Positions 1 through 5,077 are shown, counted from the stretch's first letter. The stretch: DNA of 11,030 nucleotides from Verrucomicrobiales bacterium (GCA_947487925.1 CANLCA010000040.1:1-11030); one strand, 5' to 3'. Notes: generated from the sequence alone by a model not told the origin. Numbers and translations are program-made.

Positions 1-190
1 CCCGGAGCAAGGGTGGCACAAATTCGTGCCGCGGCACCGTGCTCATCGCTTGGAGCACAAGCCGATTCGTGATGTCCCGCCCAGCGAGTTGTTCCGTTAC
101 CATGCGCTGGCGGGCACGTGAGAAATCTTGGTCCTGCGCGACAGAGCAACGGGTCATAAGACAACTCACAGTTAGTGCCAGCACCACCAT
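1..190 (-). CDS. pcm: Protein-L-isoaspartate O-methyltransferase, exported, N-terminal part (cut by window edge)
   Basis: The minus strand from the ATG at 190 reads 63 uninterrupted codons to the window edge. Residues 1-19 form a hydrophobic leader ending SVAQD, which looks like a signal peptide cleaved near A18. Residues 24-60 then match the start of the PCMT family: RARQRMVTEQLAGRDI, followed by VLQAMSTVPRHEFVP, the usual 'ARxRMVxxQL...R.I.d..VL.AM..VPRhxFVP' pattern. Known family members methylate isoaspartyl residues in damaged proteins using S-adenosylmethionine, and leader-bearing versions would act outside the cytoplasm. The SAM-binding motifs would lie beyond the edge and cannot be checked. 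The frame stays open upstream of 190, so an earlier start is possible, but the leader begins cleanly here. The gene is divergent from the small gene at 553. Confidence 0.85.
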   Translation of the reverse strand, partial: MVVLALTVSCLMTRCSVAQDQDFSRARQRMVTEQLAGRDITNRLVLQAMSTVPRHEFVPPLLR

Positions 191-552
191 TTGAAACTCA
201 ATGAGCTTCGCATCCACGAAGCATTCCTTCGGATACGGAGAGCCGGCACCCCGTTCCCCGGAACCCAAGCCCCGCAACACCCCGGCTCCGCCGAGTGGCG
301 TGCCACGACCCATGCCGCACCCCTCCGACGTGCGGTCGCAACCCGCCATCCATGGCCATCGAGGGGCTTTCATTTCCTGTTTCGCGGCGACCCGAATCGA
401 CGGTGCCACCACACGAAGCAGTTTGCCACGGTTTGCCTCGGAAAGCTTTGCGTCAATTGGCAATCTTCGGTCCAACTTACTGCGCCACGAATGGAGCAAG
501 ATTTGTTCAGTCCTTCCCAAATCGAGGCGAGCCGAAACAGTTCGCGCAGGTC
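191..552. other. Gene-free stretch between divergent genes
   Basis: These 362 bases separate the divergent methyltransferase and the 553 gene and should hold both promoters. Long open frames cross it on both strands, but their translations are low-complexity (rich in Pro, Arg, Ser and Gly) and resemble no family. A short GC-rich inverted pair (CCGCAC and GTGCGG, around 315-335) is present. I see no convincing -35/-10 pair, RNA gene or repeat. Confidence 0.5.
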
Positions 553-879
553 ATGGTACGCGCACAGATGAAACGCGTCATCGACACAAGCGAGATTCTT
601 GGCACGGTGGAAACGCCGGAGGGGATCTGCGAGGTTTGCGCCTCCGCGACCGCGGGCTTCGACGAAGAGGCTGGCAAGCTGGTGTTGAGGCTCGAGGCCT
701 TCCTGCGACCCGCCGGATTGCTCGAAAAGGAACGGCACTTTCGAGCAGCCTGGCTGCCGGCTGACAAAACTGTCACGGAGTCGGTCGTGCGTGAGGAGTC
801 GGGGGAAATGGCGCGCGAGATTTTTCATAGTTGGGTGCGCAAGGTGCGTGAAGCGGCGCCACAGTTGCGCCGGGCATGA
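553..879 (+). CDS. Conserved hypothetical protein, 108 aa
   Basis: The product has no recognised domain, but it looks like a genuine soluble acidic protein with balanced composition. It begins MVRAQMKRVIDTSEI and ends in a charged helix-like stretch, EESGEMAREIFHSWVRKVREAAP. A CEVC pair near residues 29-32 could bind metal or form a disulfide; this is inference. The frame is open well upstream, but the translation before 553 is Pro/Arg-rich and not protein-like. ATG 553 has a weak AGG just before it. ATG 568 (MKRVIDTSE) is an equally plausible start with a poorer ribosome site. The gene lies 49 bases before the next plus-strand gene, so the two are probably co-transcribed. I recall similar proteins only from Verrucomicrobiota, without a function. 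Confidence 0.7.
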   Translation: MVRAQMKRVIDTSEILGTVETPEGICEVCASATAGFDEEAGKLVLRLEAFLRPAGLLEKERHFRAAWLPADKTVTESVVREESGEMAREIFHSWVRKVREAAPQLRRA

Positions 880-928
880 CCTCGCCGGACTCAAGCACGA
901 ACTTAATCAACCAACAGAAAGATCCGTT

Positions 929-1213
929 ATGCTCCCGAAATACAGCGTCGAATACACGACCCAGATCCGCGGGCACGTGCAGCCGAATCATTATTCCACC
1001 GACGACCCCATCGCGTGCGAAGAGTTTGTCGAGGAATTGTTGGAACGAGGCTACGCGATCCGAGCGATCAAGCACGAGGGGCTTGATCTGGCTAGGAAAG
1101 AGTTCGACCGCGTCGTGAAGACGGCGGCGGGGATGCTGGCCTCGAAACACATCTGCGCCTCCCTGGGCATCAAGGCGGAGGAAGAAAAGTACCGCTTCGG
1201 ATTCACCGCCTGA
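929..1213 (+). CDS. Conserved hypothetical protein, 94 aa
   Basis: The 94-residue protein begins MLPKYSVEYTTQIRGHV and ends KYRFGFTA. The middle, EEFVEELLERGYAIRAIKHEG then KEFDRVVKTAAGMLASKHIC, reads as two amphipathic helices joined by a short strand, so a small soluble alpha/beta protein is likely. No catalytic motif or membrane segment is visible. The ATG at 929 follows AGAAAG, a modest ribosome site; the same frame is open further upstream, but that part is not protein-like. It is the second gene of a likely two-gene unit with 553-879. Its stop codon abuts the broken end of a toxin gene on the other strand, so rearrangement has reached its 3' border without damaging it. Confidence 0.75.
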   Translation: MLPKYSVEYTTQIRGHVQPNHYSTDDPIACEEFVEELLERGYAIRAIKHEGLDLARKEFDRVVKTAAGMLASKHICASLGIKAEEEKYRFGFTA

Positions 1214-1479
1214 ACCGCCGACACCGAAGAGGATGATGACTTCGCTCTCGGTCTTGGGATCGGTTCGAATGTCGAAGAGGATGCGGCAGTCGTTGCCGCA
1301 CGAGCGAGCTCGCAGACCCAATAACTGGCCGCTGAGTTTGTGAGTGTCCAGACCCGGCGCGAAGAGGTCGTCAGCCACCCGTCGCAAAGCATCCTCAATT
1401 CGCTGTTGCGAGGCGGAGTGTCGTCGCACGAATTTCCGAAACGACGGCGGAAGGCCGTAGTTCGAACGACCAACCTCAT
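1214..1479 (-). pseudogene. RelE/YafQ-type toxin remnant: frameshifted and lacking its C-terminus
   Basis: ATG 1479 starts MRLVVRTTAFRR. After a one-base loss near 1445 the next frame continues SFRKFVRRHSASQQRIEDAL, then ADDLFAPGLDTHKLSGQLLG and NDCRILFDI. Together these reproduce the RelE/ParE superfamily toxin of the YafQ type, whose intact members (about 90-100 aa) are ribosome-dependent mRNA endonucleases. The family normally ends in a stretch like 'DIGTHDEVY'; here the match stops after ILFGVG at about 1219, and the frame runs on without a stop into the antisense of the 929-1213 gene. The start overlaps the stop of the upstream frame by ATGA, the usual antitoxin-toxin coupling. Two independent lesions make it a confident pseudogene. 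Exact toxin subfamily is from motif recall. Confidence 0.85.
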
Positions 1480-1679
1480 AAATCCGCCGAGTCCTGGAGC
1501 GAGGCGCGCAAGTCGGCAATCACTTCTTCCACGGGCTGCGCTGACAATTCCACAAAGCTGCCCTTGCCATCCGGTTCGAGGCCGCGATTGGGCGCGGTGG
1601 GCTGGGCGTGGAGGGGGGAACTCTGAGCAAAGATCAGAAGGAGGAGAATGATCAGGATTCTGGAGGCTGTGGCACTCAC
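1476..1679 (-). CDS. Chimeric 67-aa frame: secreted-protein leader joined to an antitoxin tail
   Basis: From GTG 1679 the first 26 residues are a strong hydrophobic leader (SRILIILLLLIFAQSS, then HAQ). Residues 30-46, PNRGLEPDGKGSFVEL, resemble the opening of the concanavalin/LamG-type domain common in secreted Verrucomicrobiota proteins ('NRvLeLDGnGsYVEL'). The remainder, QPVEEVIADLRASLQDSADL, is helical and acidic, like the toxin-wrapping tail of a small antitoxin. Its TGA overlaps the toxin ATG at 1479 (ATGA), and its GTG overlaps the hicA stop (GTGA). My reading is that a deletion fused the start of a secreted-protein gene to the end of the toxin's antitoxin gene. Whether it is expressed is unknown; it could equally be treated as a pseudogene. 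Confidence 0.45.
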   Translation of the reverse strand: MSATASRILIILLLLIFAQSSPLHAQPTAPNRGLEPDGKGSFVELSAQPVEEVIADLRASLQDSADL

Positions 1680-1873
1680 CAGTTCAGATTGACATCGCGG
1701 GCGATGGCGGCGGCCAGCCCGGGTTTGAGGTCTGTTTTCCCATGCACAGGTACGGTGATAATCTTGTGCTCACCCGTCTTGCTGAAGAAGTGGTGGCTGC
1801 CCTTGATGCGTTTGGGAGTTCAGCCCGCAGCCGTGAGCAAGCGGCATAATTCCCGGCCGGAAATCGGCTTCAT
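1676..1873 (-). pseudogene. hicA: HicA mRNA interferase toxin with an in-frame stop at codon 18
   Basis: ATG 1873 begins MKPISGRELCRLLTAAG, then codon 18 is TGA (1822-1820), then the same frame continues TPKRIKGSHHFFSKTGEH, IITVPVHGKTDLKPG and ends AIARDVNLNW with a TGA at 1678-1676. Without the stop it is a full 65-residue HicA, a double-stranded-RNA-binding-like fold that cleaves mRNA; H27/H28 in GSHH hold the catalytic histidine. Intact relatives have Trp at this place (GWxxxRxxGSHH), so a single TGG-to-TGA change explains it. All other landmarks are preserved, so the mutation seems recent. The start overlaps the hicB stop by ATGA. Readthrough is possible but not indicated: TGA ends several neighbouring genes. 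Confidence 0.9.
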
Positions 1874-2076
1874 ACTGCCAGTTCGAGCACTTGCACTTCG
1901 GGATCCGGTGCGCGTCCGTCGGCGTGGAGCACTTCCAGATAACCGCTGATGGCTTCCCGCAGATTGCTTTGAAGCTCTTCCATCGTCTCGCCTTCCGAGT
2001 AACAGCCCGGCAGCGATGGCACCTCGCCCCAGTAGCCACCTGACGGTTCGGAATGCACGACGACCTTGAAAACCAT
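1870..2076 (-). CDS. hicB: HicB family antitoxin, intact
   Basis: The 68-residue product begins MVFKVVVHSEPSGGYWGEVP, continues LPGCYSEGETMEELQSNL and REAISGYLEVL, and ends VQVLELAV. This is the HicB partial RNase-H-like fold at its usual short length of about 70 residues. HicB binds and blocks HicA and in many systems represses its own operon. This short form shows no added C-terminal DNA-binding domain. ATG 2076 is the only start, since an in-frame TAA lies 12 bases upstream; GAGG sits just before it, closer than ideal. It overlaps hicA by ATGA. Because hicA carries a nonsense codon, HicB is now an antitoxin without its adjacent working toxin. Confidence 0.92.
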   Translation of the reverse strand: MVFKVVVHSEPSGGYWGEVPSLPGCYSEGETMEELQSNLREAISGYLEVLHADGRAPDPEVQVLELAV

Positions 2077-2204
2077 GCCCTCAATTTAGTCATCATGGCT
2101 AAAAGGCTCAAGGTTTTTCAGGCGAATCATGGCATCGGCGCGGTGCCCAGTTTGAAAATATTCGGCGAACCCCGCCTGACTTCGGACAAATCAGACCAAT
2201 GATT

Positions 2205-2226
2205 CAGCCGCAACGGAATGCGGCTG
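2205..2226. repeat. 8-bp stem hairpin bordering the first dispersed repeat
   Basis: CAGCCGCA (2205-2212) pairs with TGCGGCTG (2219-2226) around a 6-base loop. It runs directly into dispersed-repeat copy A. No T-run follows on the plus strand, so it is more likely a repeat border than a terminator. Confidence 0.45.
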
Positions 2227-2275
2227 GAAATTGGACATTCCTTGTTGGTTATTGGAAATTCTCTTCACCCGAAAA
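2223..2275 (+). repeat. Dispersed repeat, copy A
   Basis: This 53-base unit, containing GGACATTCCTTGTTGGTTAT, recurs at 2358-2410 with one mismatch (position 2270 C versus 2405 T). Translated, it gives the meaningless but recognisable phrase LEIGHSLLVIGNS, so open frames through it are not genes. Confidence 0.9.
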
Positions 2276-2285
2276 AGCGAAGGCC

Positions 2286-2349
2286 CAAGCGCCGAGGAAT
2301 ATCCAACAACCAACAAGGAACTCCCAATAACCAAATAAATGCCATGACT
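2286..2349 (-). repeat. Dispersed repeat, copy C (opposite orientation)
   Basis: This 64-base unit matches 4756-4819 at 60 of 64 positions; the four differences cluster at 2302-2309. It carries CCAACAAGGAA and CCAATAACC, the reverse complements of the core of copies A and B, so it is the same family inverted between them. Confidence 0.88.
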
Positions 2350-2357
2350 TTCCTTCC

Positions 2358-2410
2358 GCTGGAAATTGGACATTCCTTGTTGGTTATTGGAAATTCTCTT
2401 CACCTGAAAA
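2358..2410 (+). repeat. Dispersed repeat, copy B
   Basis: Direct repeat of copy A, 135 bases downstream, with 52 of 53 bases identical. Copies A, C and B form an alternating cluster that ends just before the RAYT element. Confidence 0.9.
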
Positions 2411-2415
2411 CGCAG

Positions 2416-2879
2416 CACCCCTGGGGTCATCTCACAATTAGACGATGGACACATGACGAGGGTCGGATAAAGCTGACGGTTATGGCGCGACCGTTGCGGA
2501 TCGAGAAAGTGGGGGAATGGTATCACGTCACTGCCCGGGGCAATGAGCGCAAAGCCATCTTCCGTGACGACGCGGATCGGGAGGGATTGGAGCCAAGCCC
2601 CTGGGAGGCGGTCATCGCGGCAGTCGGACGGGTGAAAGGGGAGACATGGGATGAATTTCGCGATCGGCACGGACACCGCGGGCGGGACCTAGTGCTGTAA
2701 TTGGGACGCCGTCTGTGCGGCTTGAAGCTGAAAGAACTGGAGGCAGCGGTAGGGGTGCTGAACTACAGCGTATTGGCGACGAACACCAAACGCTATGAAC
2801 GGTGGTCGCAAAGCGACCGCACCGCACGATCCCACATGAAAGCAGTGGGTCAATTGTTGAATTGTGAGATGTGACCCAC
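2416..2879 (+). mobile_element. Internally deleted RAYT (IS200-like) element with imperfect inverted ends
   Basis: The element starts with the palindrome ACCCCTGGGGT (2417-2427). Its left end reads GGGTC then ATCTCACAATT (2424-2439). The right end, read in reverse complement (2877-2860), gives GGGTC, AC, ATCTCACAATT, so 11 bases are perfectly inverted and GGGTC is also shared. A hairpin (GTGGGTCA 2845-2852 with TGACCCAC 2872-2879) closes the right end and includes the transposase stop codon. Its first 96 bases recur at 5077-5169. Its right end coincides with the break in the PIN toxin gene at about 2880. RAYT proteins mobilise or process REP palindromes as Y1 HUH-type transposases; this copy lacks the catalytic core and is non-autonomous. 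Confidence 0.75.
2482..2874 (+). pseudogene. REP-associated tyrosine transposase, core deleted plus nonsense codon
   Basis: ATG 2482 gives the diagnostic RAYT N-terminus MARPLRIEKVGEWYHVTARG, then NERKAIFRDDADRE. The sequence next jumps to a C-terminal section: PWEAVIAAVGRVKGETWDEF, RDRHGHRGRDLVL. Codon 73 is a TAA (2698-2700), where relatives have Tyr in 'LYLGRR'. The same frame continues LGRRLCGLKLKELEAAVGVL and ends VGQLLNCEM at 2874. Intact relatives are roughly 250-330 residues; about 130 codons remain, so the region with the HUH histidines and the catalytic tyrosine is gone. Lesions are therefore a large in-frame internal deletion and a later point mutation. Family identity is from recalled motifs; the missing length is an estimate. 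Confidence 0.85.
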
Positions 2880-2935
2880 GGCTCCCCGGGTTTGGTCGGC
2901 TCGCTCAGGACGTTGGCGTCCACGAGGTATTTCAT
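2880..2935 (-). pseudogene. PIN-domain (VapC-like) toxin, N-terminal stub
   Basis: ATG 2935 reads MKYLVDANVLSEPTKP, the standard first strand and helix of a PIN-domain ribonuclease, with D6 as the first of the metal-binding acids. After about residue 17 the frame enters the right end of the RAYT element and homology ends. Full VapC toxins are about 130-140 residues, so nearly 90 percent is missing and no active nuclease can be made. The start overlaps the antitoxin stop by ATGA, which fixes its identity as the downstream toxin of this module. Confidence 0.85.
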
Positions 2936-3162
2936 AGCGAGTCGGTGGATTCTGACGGGATGGGCTGAAACCAATCCTTCCCAGGGCAGGCAAGCAGCCA
3001 GTCCACTAGTCCCTCGTTGTCAGGCGAGGACTGGCGTTTGAGCAAATAATGGCCCGCATCGATGCGCTCGATGTCGAACTTCTGCCCCGCTGCAATGCGG
3101 TCGCGTTCACGCAGCGGCGCTGGCAGGACAAACTGGCCTTTGCTGGAGATAATCGTCGTCAT
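2932..3162 (-). CDS. AbrB/SpoVT-type (VapB-like) antitoxin, intact
   Basis: The 76-residue product starts MTTIISSKGQFVLPAPLRER, a swapped-hairpin AbrB-type DNA-binding domain (residues 4-45, SSKGQFVLP being the signature). It ends with the toxin-binding tail LVDWLLACPGKDWF, then PIPSESTDSL, typical of antitoxins that pair with PIN toxins. Such proteins neutralise VapC and repress the operon. I chose ATG 3162 because the domain begins there; a TTG at 3198 is in frame and would add 12 residues unlike the family. No clear ribosome site precedes 3162. The gene is complete, but its partner toxin is destroyed by the RAYT end, so it is now an orphan antitoxin or autorepressor. Confidence 0.9.
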   Translation of the reverse strand: MTTIISSKGQFVLPAPLRERDRIAAGQKFDIERIDAGHYLLKRQSSPDNEGLVDWLLACPGKDWFQPIPSESTDSL

Positions 3163-3604
3163 GTTGACGTAAGCTGCCGTCTTATGCGTTGAAGTCAATC
3201 CTCATAAACAAATTCGCTCGCGTTTAGCGGTATGCAGCAAAGCTGCACCAAGCCGCGTGATCGCACCAACACGGGCAAATTCCAACAAACTGGCTGTTCT
3301 CGAAGGGCCATCAAAAGAGGAACAGCCCGCGAATGACGCGCATCCACGCGAATGATTTTCCTTGAGAATAACGTTCCCTGTTTCGGCATTCAGATTCGCG
3401 TCCTTTCCCGTGATTCTCGGGTGACCTGAACAGTTTATCGTCGGGGTCATCCTCGGGGTCTCCCATTAGCAAATCCGAGTTGCCCTTCCGGCAACCGGCC
3501 GCCCGGGCTGAACTCCCCCGCCGGATCGGCTGCGGATTCCGCCCTCTGCCTGCCATGTATTTCCACCATTGTGTGGGGGATTTTCATGGTGTAATGTCGC
3601 CCCA
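3163..3604. other. Gene-free stretch between the antitoxin and the ATPase
   Basis: These 442 bases separate divergent genes. Three short overlapping open frames cross the minus strand (3195-3556), but none resembles a protein family and they have no ribosome sites. The minus strand includes a phrase of alternating near-repeats (ATTCGCGTGGATGCGCGTCA, about 3333-3352) that suggests degenerate repetitive DNA rather than a gene. No confident promoter or terminator was found. Confidence 0.5.
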
Positions 3605-4741
3605 ATGATTGATCGAACCACCGATGTCAAAGCCGTCCGCACCGCGCTGAAGCGCAGCCGTGTGGTCGGCCTCCTCGGTCCCCGCCAGTGTGGCAAGACC
3701 ACGCTCGCGCGTGAATTCGTCGCGCCGGATTCCCTGAACTATTTCGATCTTGAATCCCCGGCCAGCCTGGCCCGGCTGTCCGAACCCGAAACCGCGCTGC
3801 GCCCGCTCAAGGGCCTGGTCGTCATTGATGAAATCCAGCGCTGCCCGGAGCTATTTCCACTGTTGCGCGTTTTGGCGGATCGCCAGCCCTTGCCGGCGCG
3901 CTTTTTGATTCTGGGCAGCGCCGCGCCGGACTTGCTCCGGCAGTCCTCCGAAACACTGGCCGGCCGGTTGGAGACTCTCCCACTGGAGGGCTTCCGCCTC
4001 GCCGACCTCGGGGCCGCCGCGCAGGACCGGCACTGGCTGCGGGGCGGTTTCCCGCTGGCCTACACGGCGCGGAGCGAGGCCGATTCCTTCCAATGGCGCC
4101 GGCAGTTTCTCCAAACCTTCCTCGAACGGGACATCCCGCAACTGGGCCTCGGCATCCCGGCGGTGGCGCTGCGGCGGTTTTGGAACATGGTGGCGCATTA
4201 CCACGGCCAGACGTGGAACGGAGCCGAGCTGGCCCGCGCCCTCGCCGTGGGGGAGTCTACTGTGCGGCGCTATCTGGACCTGATGACCGGGGTGTTCATG
4301 TTCCGGCAACTGCCGCCGTGGTTTGAGAACCTGGGCAAGCGGCAGGTCAAGGCCCCCAAGGCCTATGTGCGCGACTCCGGTCTGCTGCACGCGCTGTTGG
4401 GCCTCACTGACCGCCAGGCCCTGGAGCACCATCCGAAAGTGGGCGCTTCCTGGGAAGGCTACGCCGTCGAGGAAGTCCTCAAGGCGCTCCAGCCGGACGA
4501 GGCTTATTACTGGGCCACCCACAACGGTGCCGAACTCGATCTGCTCCTGTTCAAGAACGGGCGCCGGATCGGCGTGGAATGCAAACGCGCGGATGCGCCC
4601 ACGCTGACGCCTTCCATGCGCACCGCCCGGCGCGATTTGAAGCTGGATGAACTGCGCGTTGTTTATCCGGGCACCATGCGCTATCCGCTAGGCGAAGGCA
4701 TCGAGGCGGTGCCGCTGGCCGACTGTGTCGATGCGAAATAA
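3605..4741 (+). CDS. AAA ATPase with C-terminal DUF4143 domain
   Basis: This 378-residue protein is at the normal length for the AAA_14/DUF4143 family. Residues 25-33, GPRQCGKTT, are the Walker A loop. VVIDE (72-76), followed by IQRCPELFPLL, is Walker B. FLILGSAAPDLL is the sensor-1 segment. The C-terminal DUF4143 part has KAYVRDSGLLHALLGL, then a PD-(D/E)XK-like pattern: ELDLLLF followed by GVECKRADAP. Function in this family is poorly known; nucleotide-driven DNA- or nuclease-linked roles have been suggested from the fold. I chose ATG 3605 because MIDRTTDV matches the usual start; a TTG at 3569 would add 12 residues. It stands alone, with TA debris on both sides. It appears intact. Confidence 0.92.
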   Translation: MIDRTTDVKAVRTALKRSRVVGLLGPRQCGKTTLAREFVAPDSLNYFDLESPASLARLSEPETALRPLKGLVVIDEIQRCPELFPLLRVLADRQPLPARFLILGSAAPDLLRQSSETLAGRLETLPLEGFRLADLGAAAQDRHWLRGGFPLAYTARSEADSFQWRRQFLQTFLERDIPQLGLGIPAVALRRFWNMVAHYHGQTWNGAELARALAVGESTVRRYLDLMTGVFMFRQLPPWFENLGKRQVKAPKAYVRDSGLLHALLGLTDRQALEHHPKVGASWEGYAVEEVLKALQPDEAYYWATHNGAELDLLLFKNGRRIGVECKRADAPTLTPSMRTARRDLKLDELRVVYPGTMRYPLGEGIEAVPLADCVDAK

Positions 4742-4755
4742 ACCCCCTGAATCCA

Positions 4756-4819
4756 CAAGCGCCGAGGAATAACCAATCCCCAACAAGGAACTCCCAATAA
4801 CCAAATAAATGCCATGACT
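4756..4819 (-). repeat. Dispersed repeat, copy D
   Basis: Second copy of the 64-base unit at 2286-2349 (60 of 64 identical, same orientation). It begins 15 bases after the ATPase stop and ends exactly where the PIN toxin fragment loses homology, so the repeat probably took part in the deletion. Confidence 0.88.
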
Positions 4820-4820
4820 C

Positions 4821-4901
4821 TCCCATTGCTCGCGCGTGGTGTGGGCGGCGGCGGTTGAGCCGGGCCACGAAGTAGAGCGCGTCCGCAAAAACCATGCTCA
4901 T
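4821..4901 (-). pseudogene. Second PIN-domain toxin, N-terminal stub
   Basis: ATG 4901 reads MSMVFADALYFVARLNRRRP, then HHARAMG. This is the opening of another PIN-type ribonuclease, of the 'FxDtxyfvALLNrrDxxHxrA' kind, with D7 as the first metal ligand. After 27 codons the frame runs into dispersed-repeat copy D and becomes repeat-encoded nonsense. About 100 residues, including the remaining acidic active-site residues, are missing. It differs clearly from the PIN stub at 2935, so it is a separate module, not a duplicate. The start overlaps the upstream antitoxin stop by ATGA. Confidence 0.78.
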
Positions 4902-5077
4902 GGCTGCGGATGCCCCTGTACGTGATGATCCAGATTCGCCGCGAGGTCCGCAGGCAGGTCGTTGGCCATCCCGCCAAAATCCTTCAATGTCTCCCAGAGC
5001 GTGGGCGGCAGCTCGGCCGCTGGCTCGATGCCGGCGACCGTGCCCGACGGCCACGCGACGTTAGCCGGAAGCACTAC
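4898..5077 (-). pseudogene. Antitoxin remnant, missing its N-terminus
   Basis: The minus strand reads 59 residues, beginning VVLPANVAWPSGTVAGIEP, continuing PPTLWETLKDFGGMANDL and ending AANLDHHVQGHPQP. The tail (W..l.d..GmA.DLPaDlA.N.DHy.hG.P) is one I recall from small antitoxins preceding PIN toxins in Verrucomicrobiota and cyanobacteria. The first strand, VVLP, is preceded not by a start codon but by the edge of the solo RAYT left end at 5077, so the N-terminal residues were lost. Its TGA overlaps the toxin ATG (ATGA). Both members of this pair are therefore truncated, each from its outer side, by a different repeat. Exact antitoxin family is not assigned. Confidence 0.7.

Noticed and set aside
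2..121. Plus-strand open frame at the left edge that could be a gene's C-terminus
   Set aside because: The opposite strand encodes a clear isoaspartate methyltransferase N-terminus over the same bases.
201..764. Plus-strand open frame of 187 codons
   Set aside because: Pro/Arg/Ser-rich translation with no family resemblance; its 3' half is out of frame with the better gene at 553-879.
370..894. Minus-strand open frame of 174 codons
   Set aside because: Antisense shadow of 553-879, high in Cys, Trp and His, no recognisable motif.
773..1519. Single 248-codon minus-strand gene
   Set aside because: Only the 1214-1445 part resembles a protein (the toxin); the rest is antisense of two intact plus-strand genes.
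1820..1822. TGA read as Trp through a variant genetic code
   Set aside because: TGA serves as the normal stop for hicB, the 929 gene and the AbrB-type antitoxin, so recoding is not supported.
1770..2111. Minus-strand 113-codon frame
   Set aside because: Out-of-frame shadow of hicB and hicA.
2223..2410. CRISPR array
   Set aside because: Only two direct copies, 53 bases each with an inverted copy of the same family between them; no regular spacers and no cas genes.
2191..2676. Open frames on both strands rich in LVIGNS or NNQQG phrases
   Set aside because: These phrases are translations of the dispersed repeat, not protein sequence.
3195..3556. Three overlapping small minus-strand frames
   Set aside because: No ribosome sites, no motifs, and none is clearly better than the others.
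3851..4522. Minus-strand 223-codon frame
   Set aside because: Antisense of the ATPase gene in GC-rich DNA.
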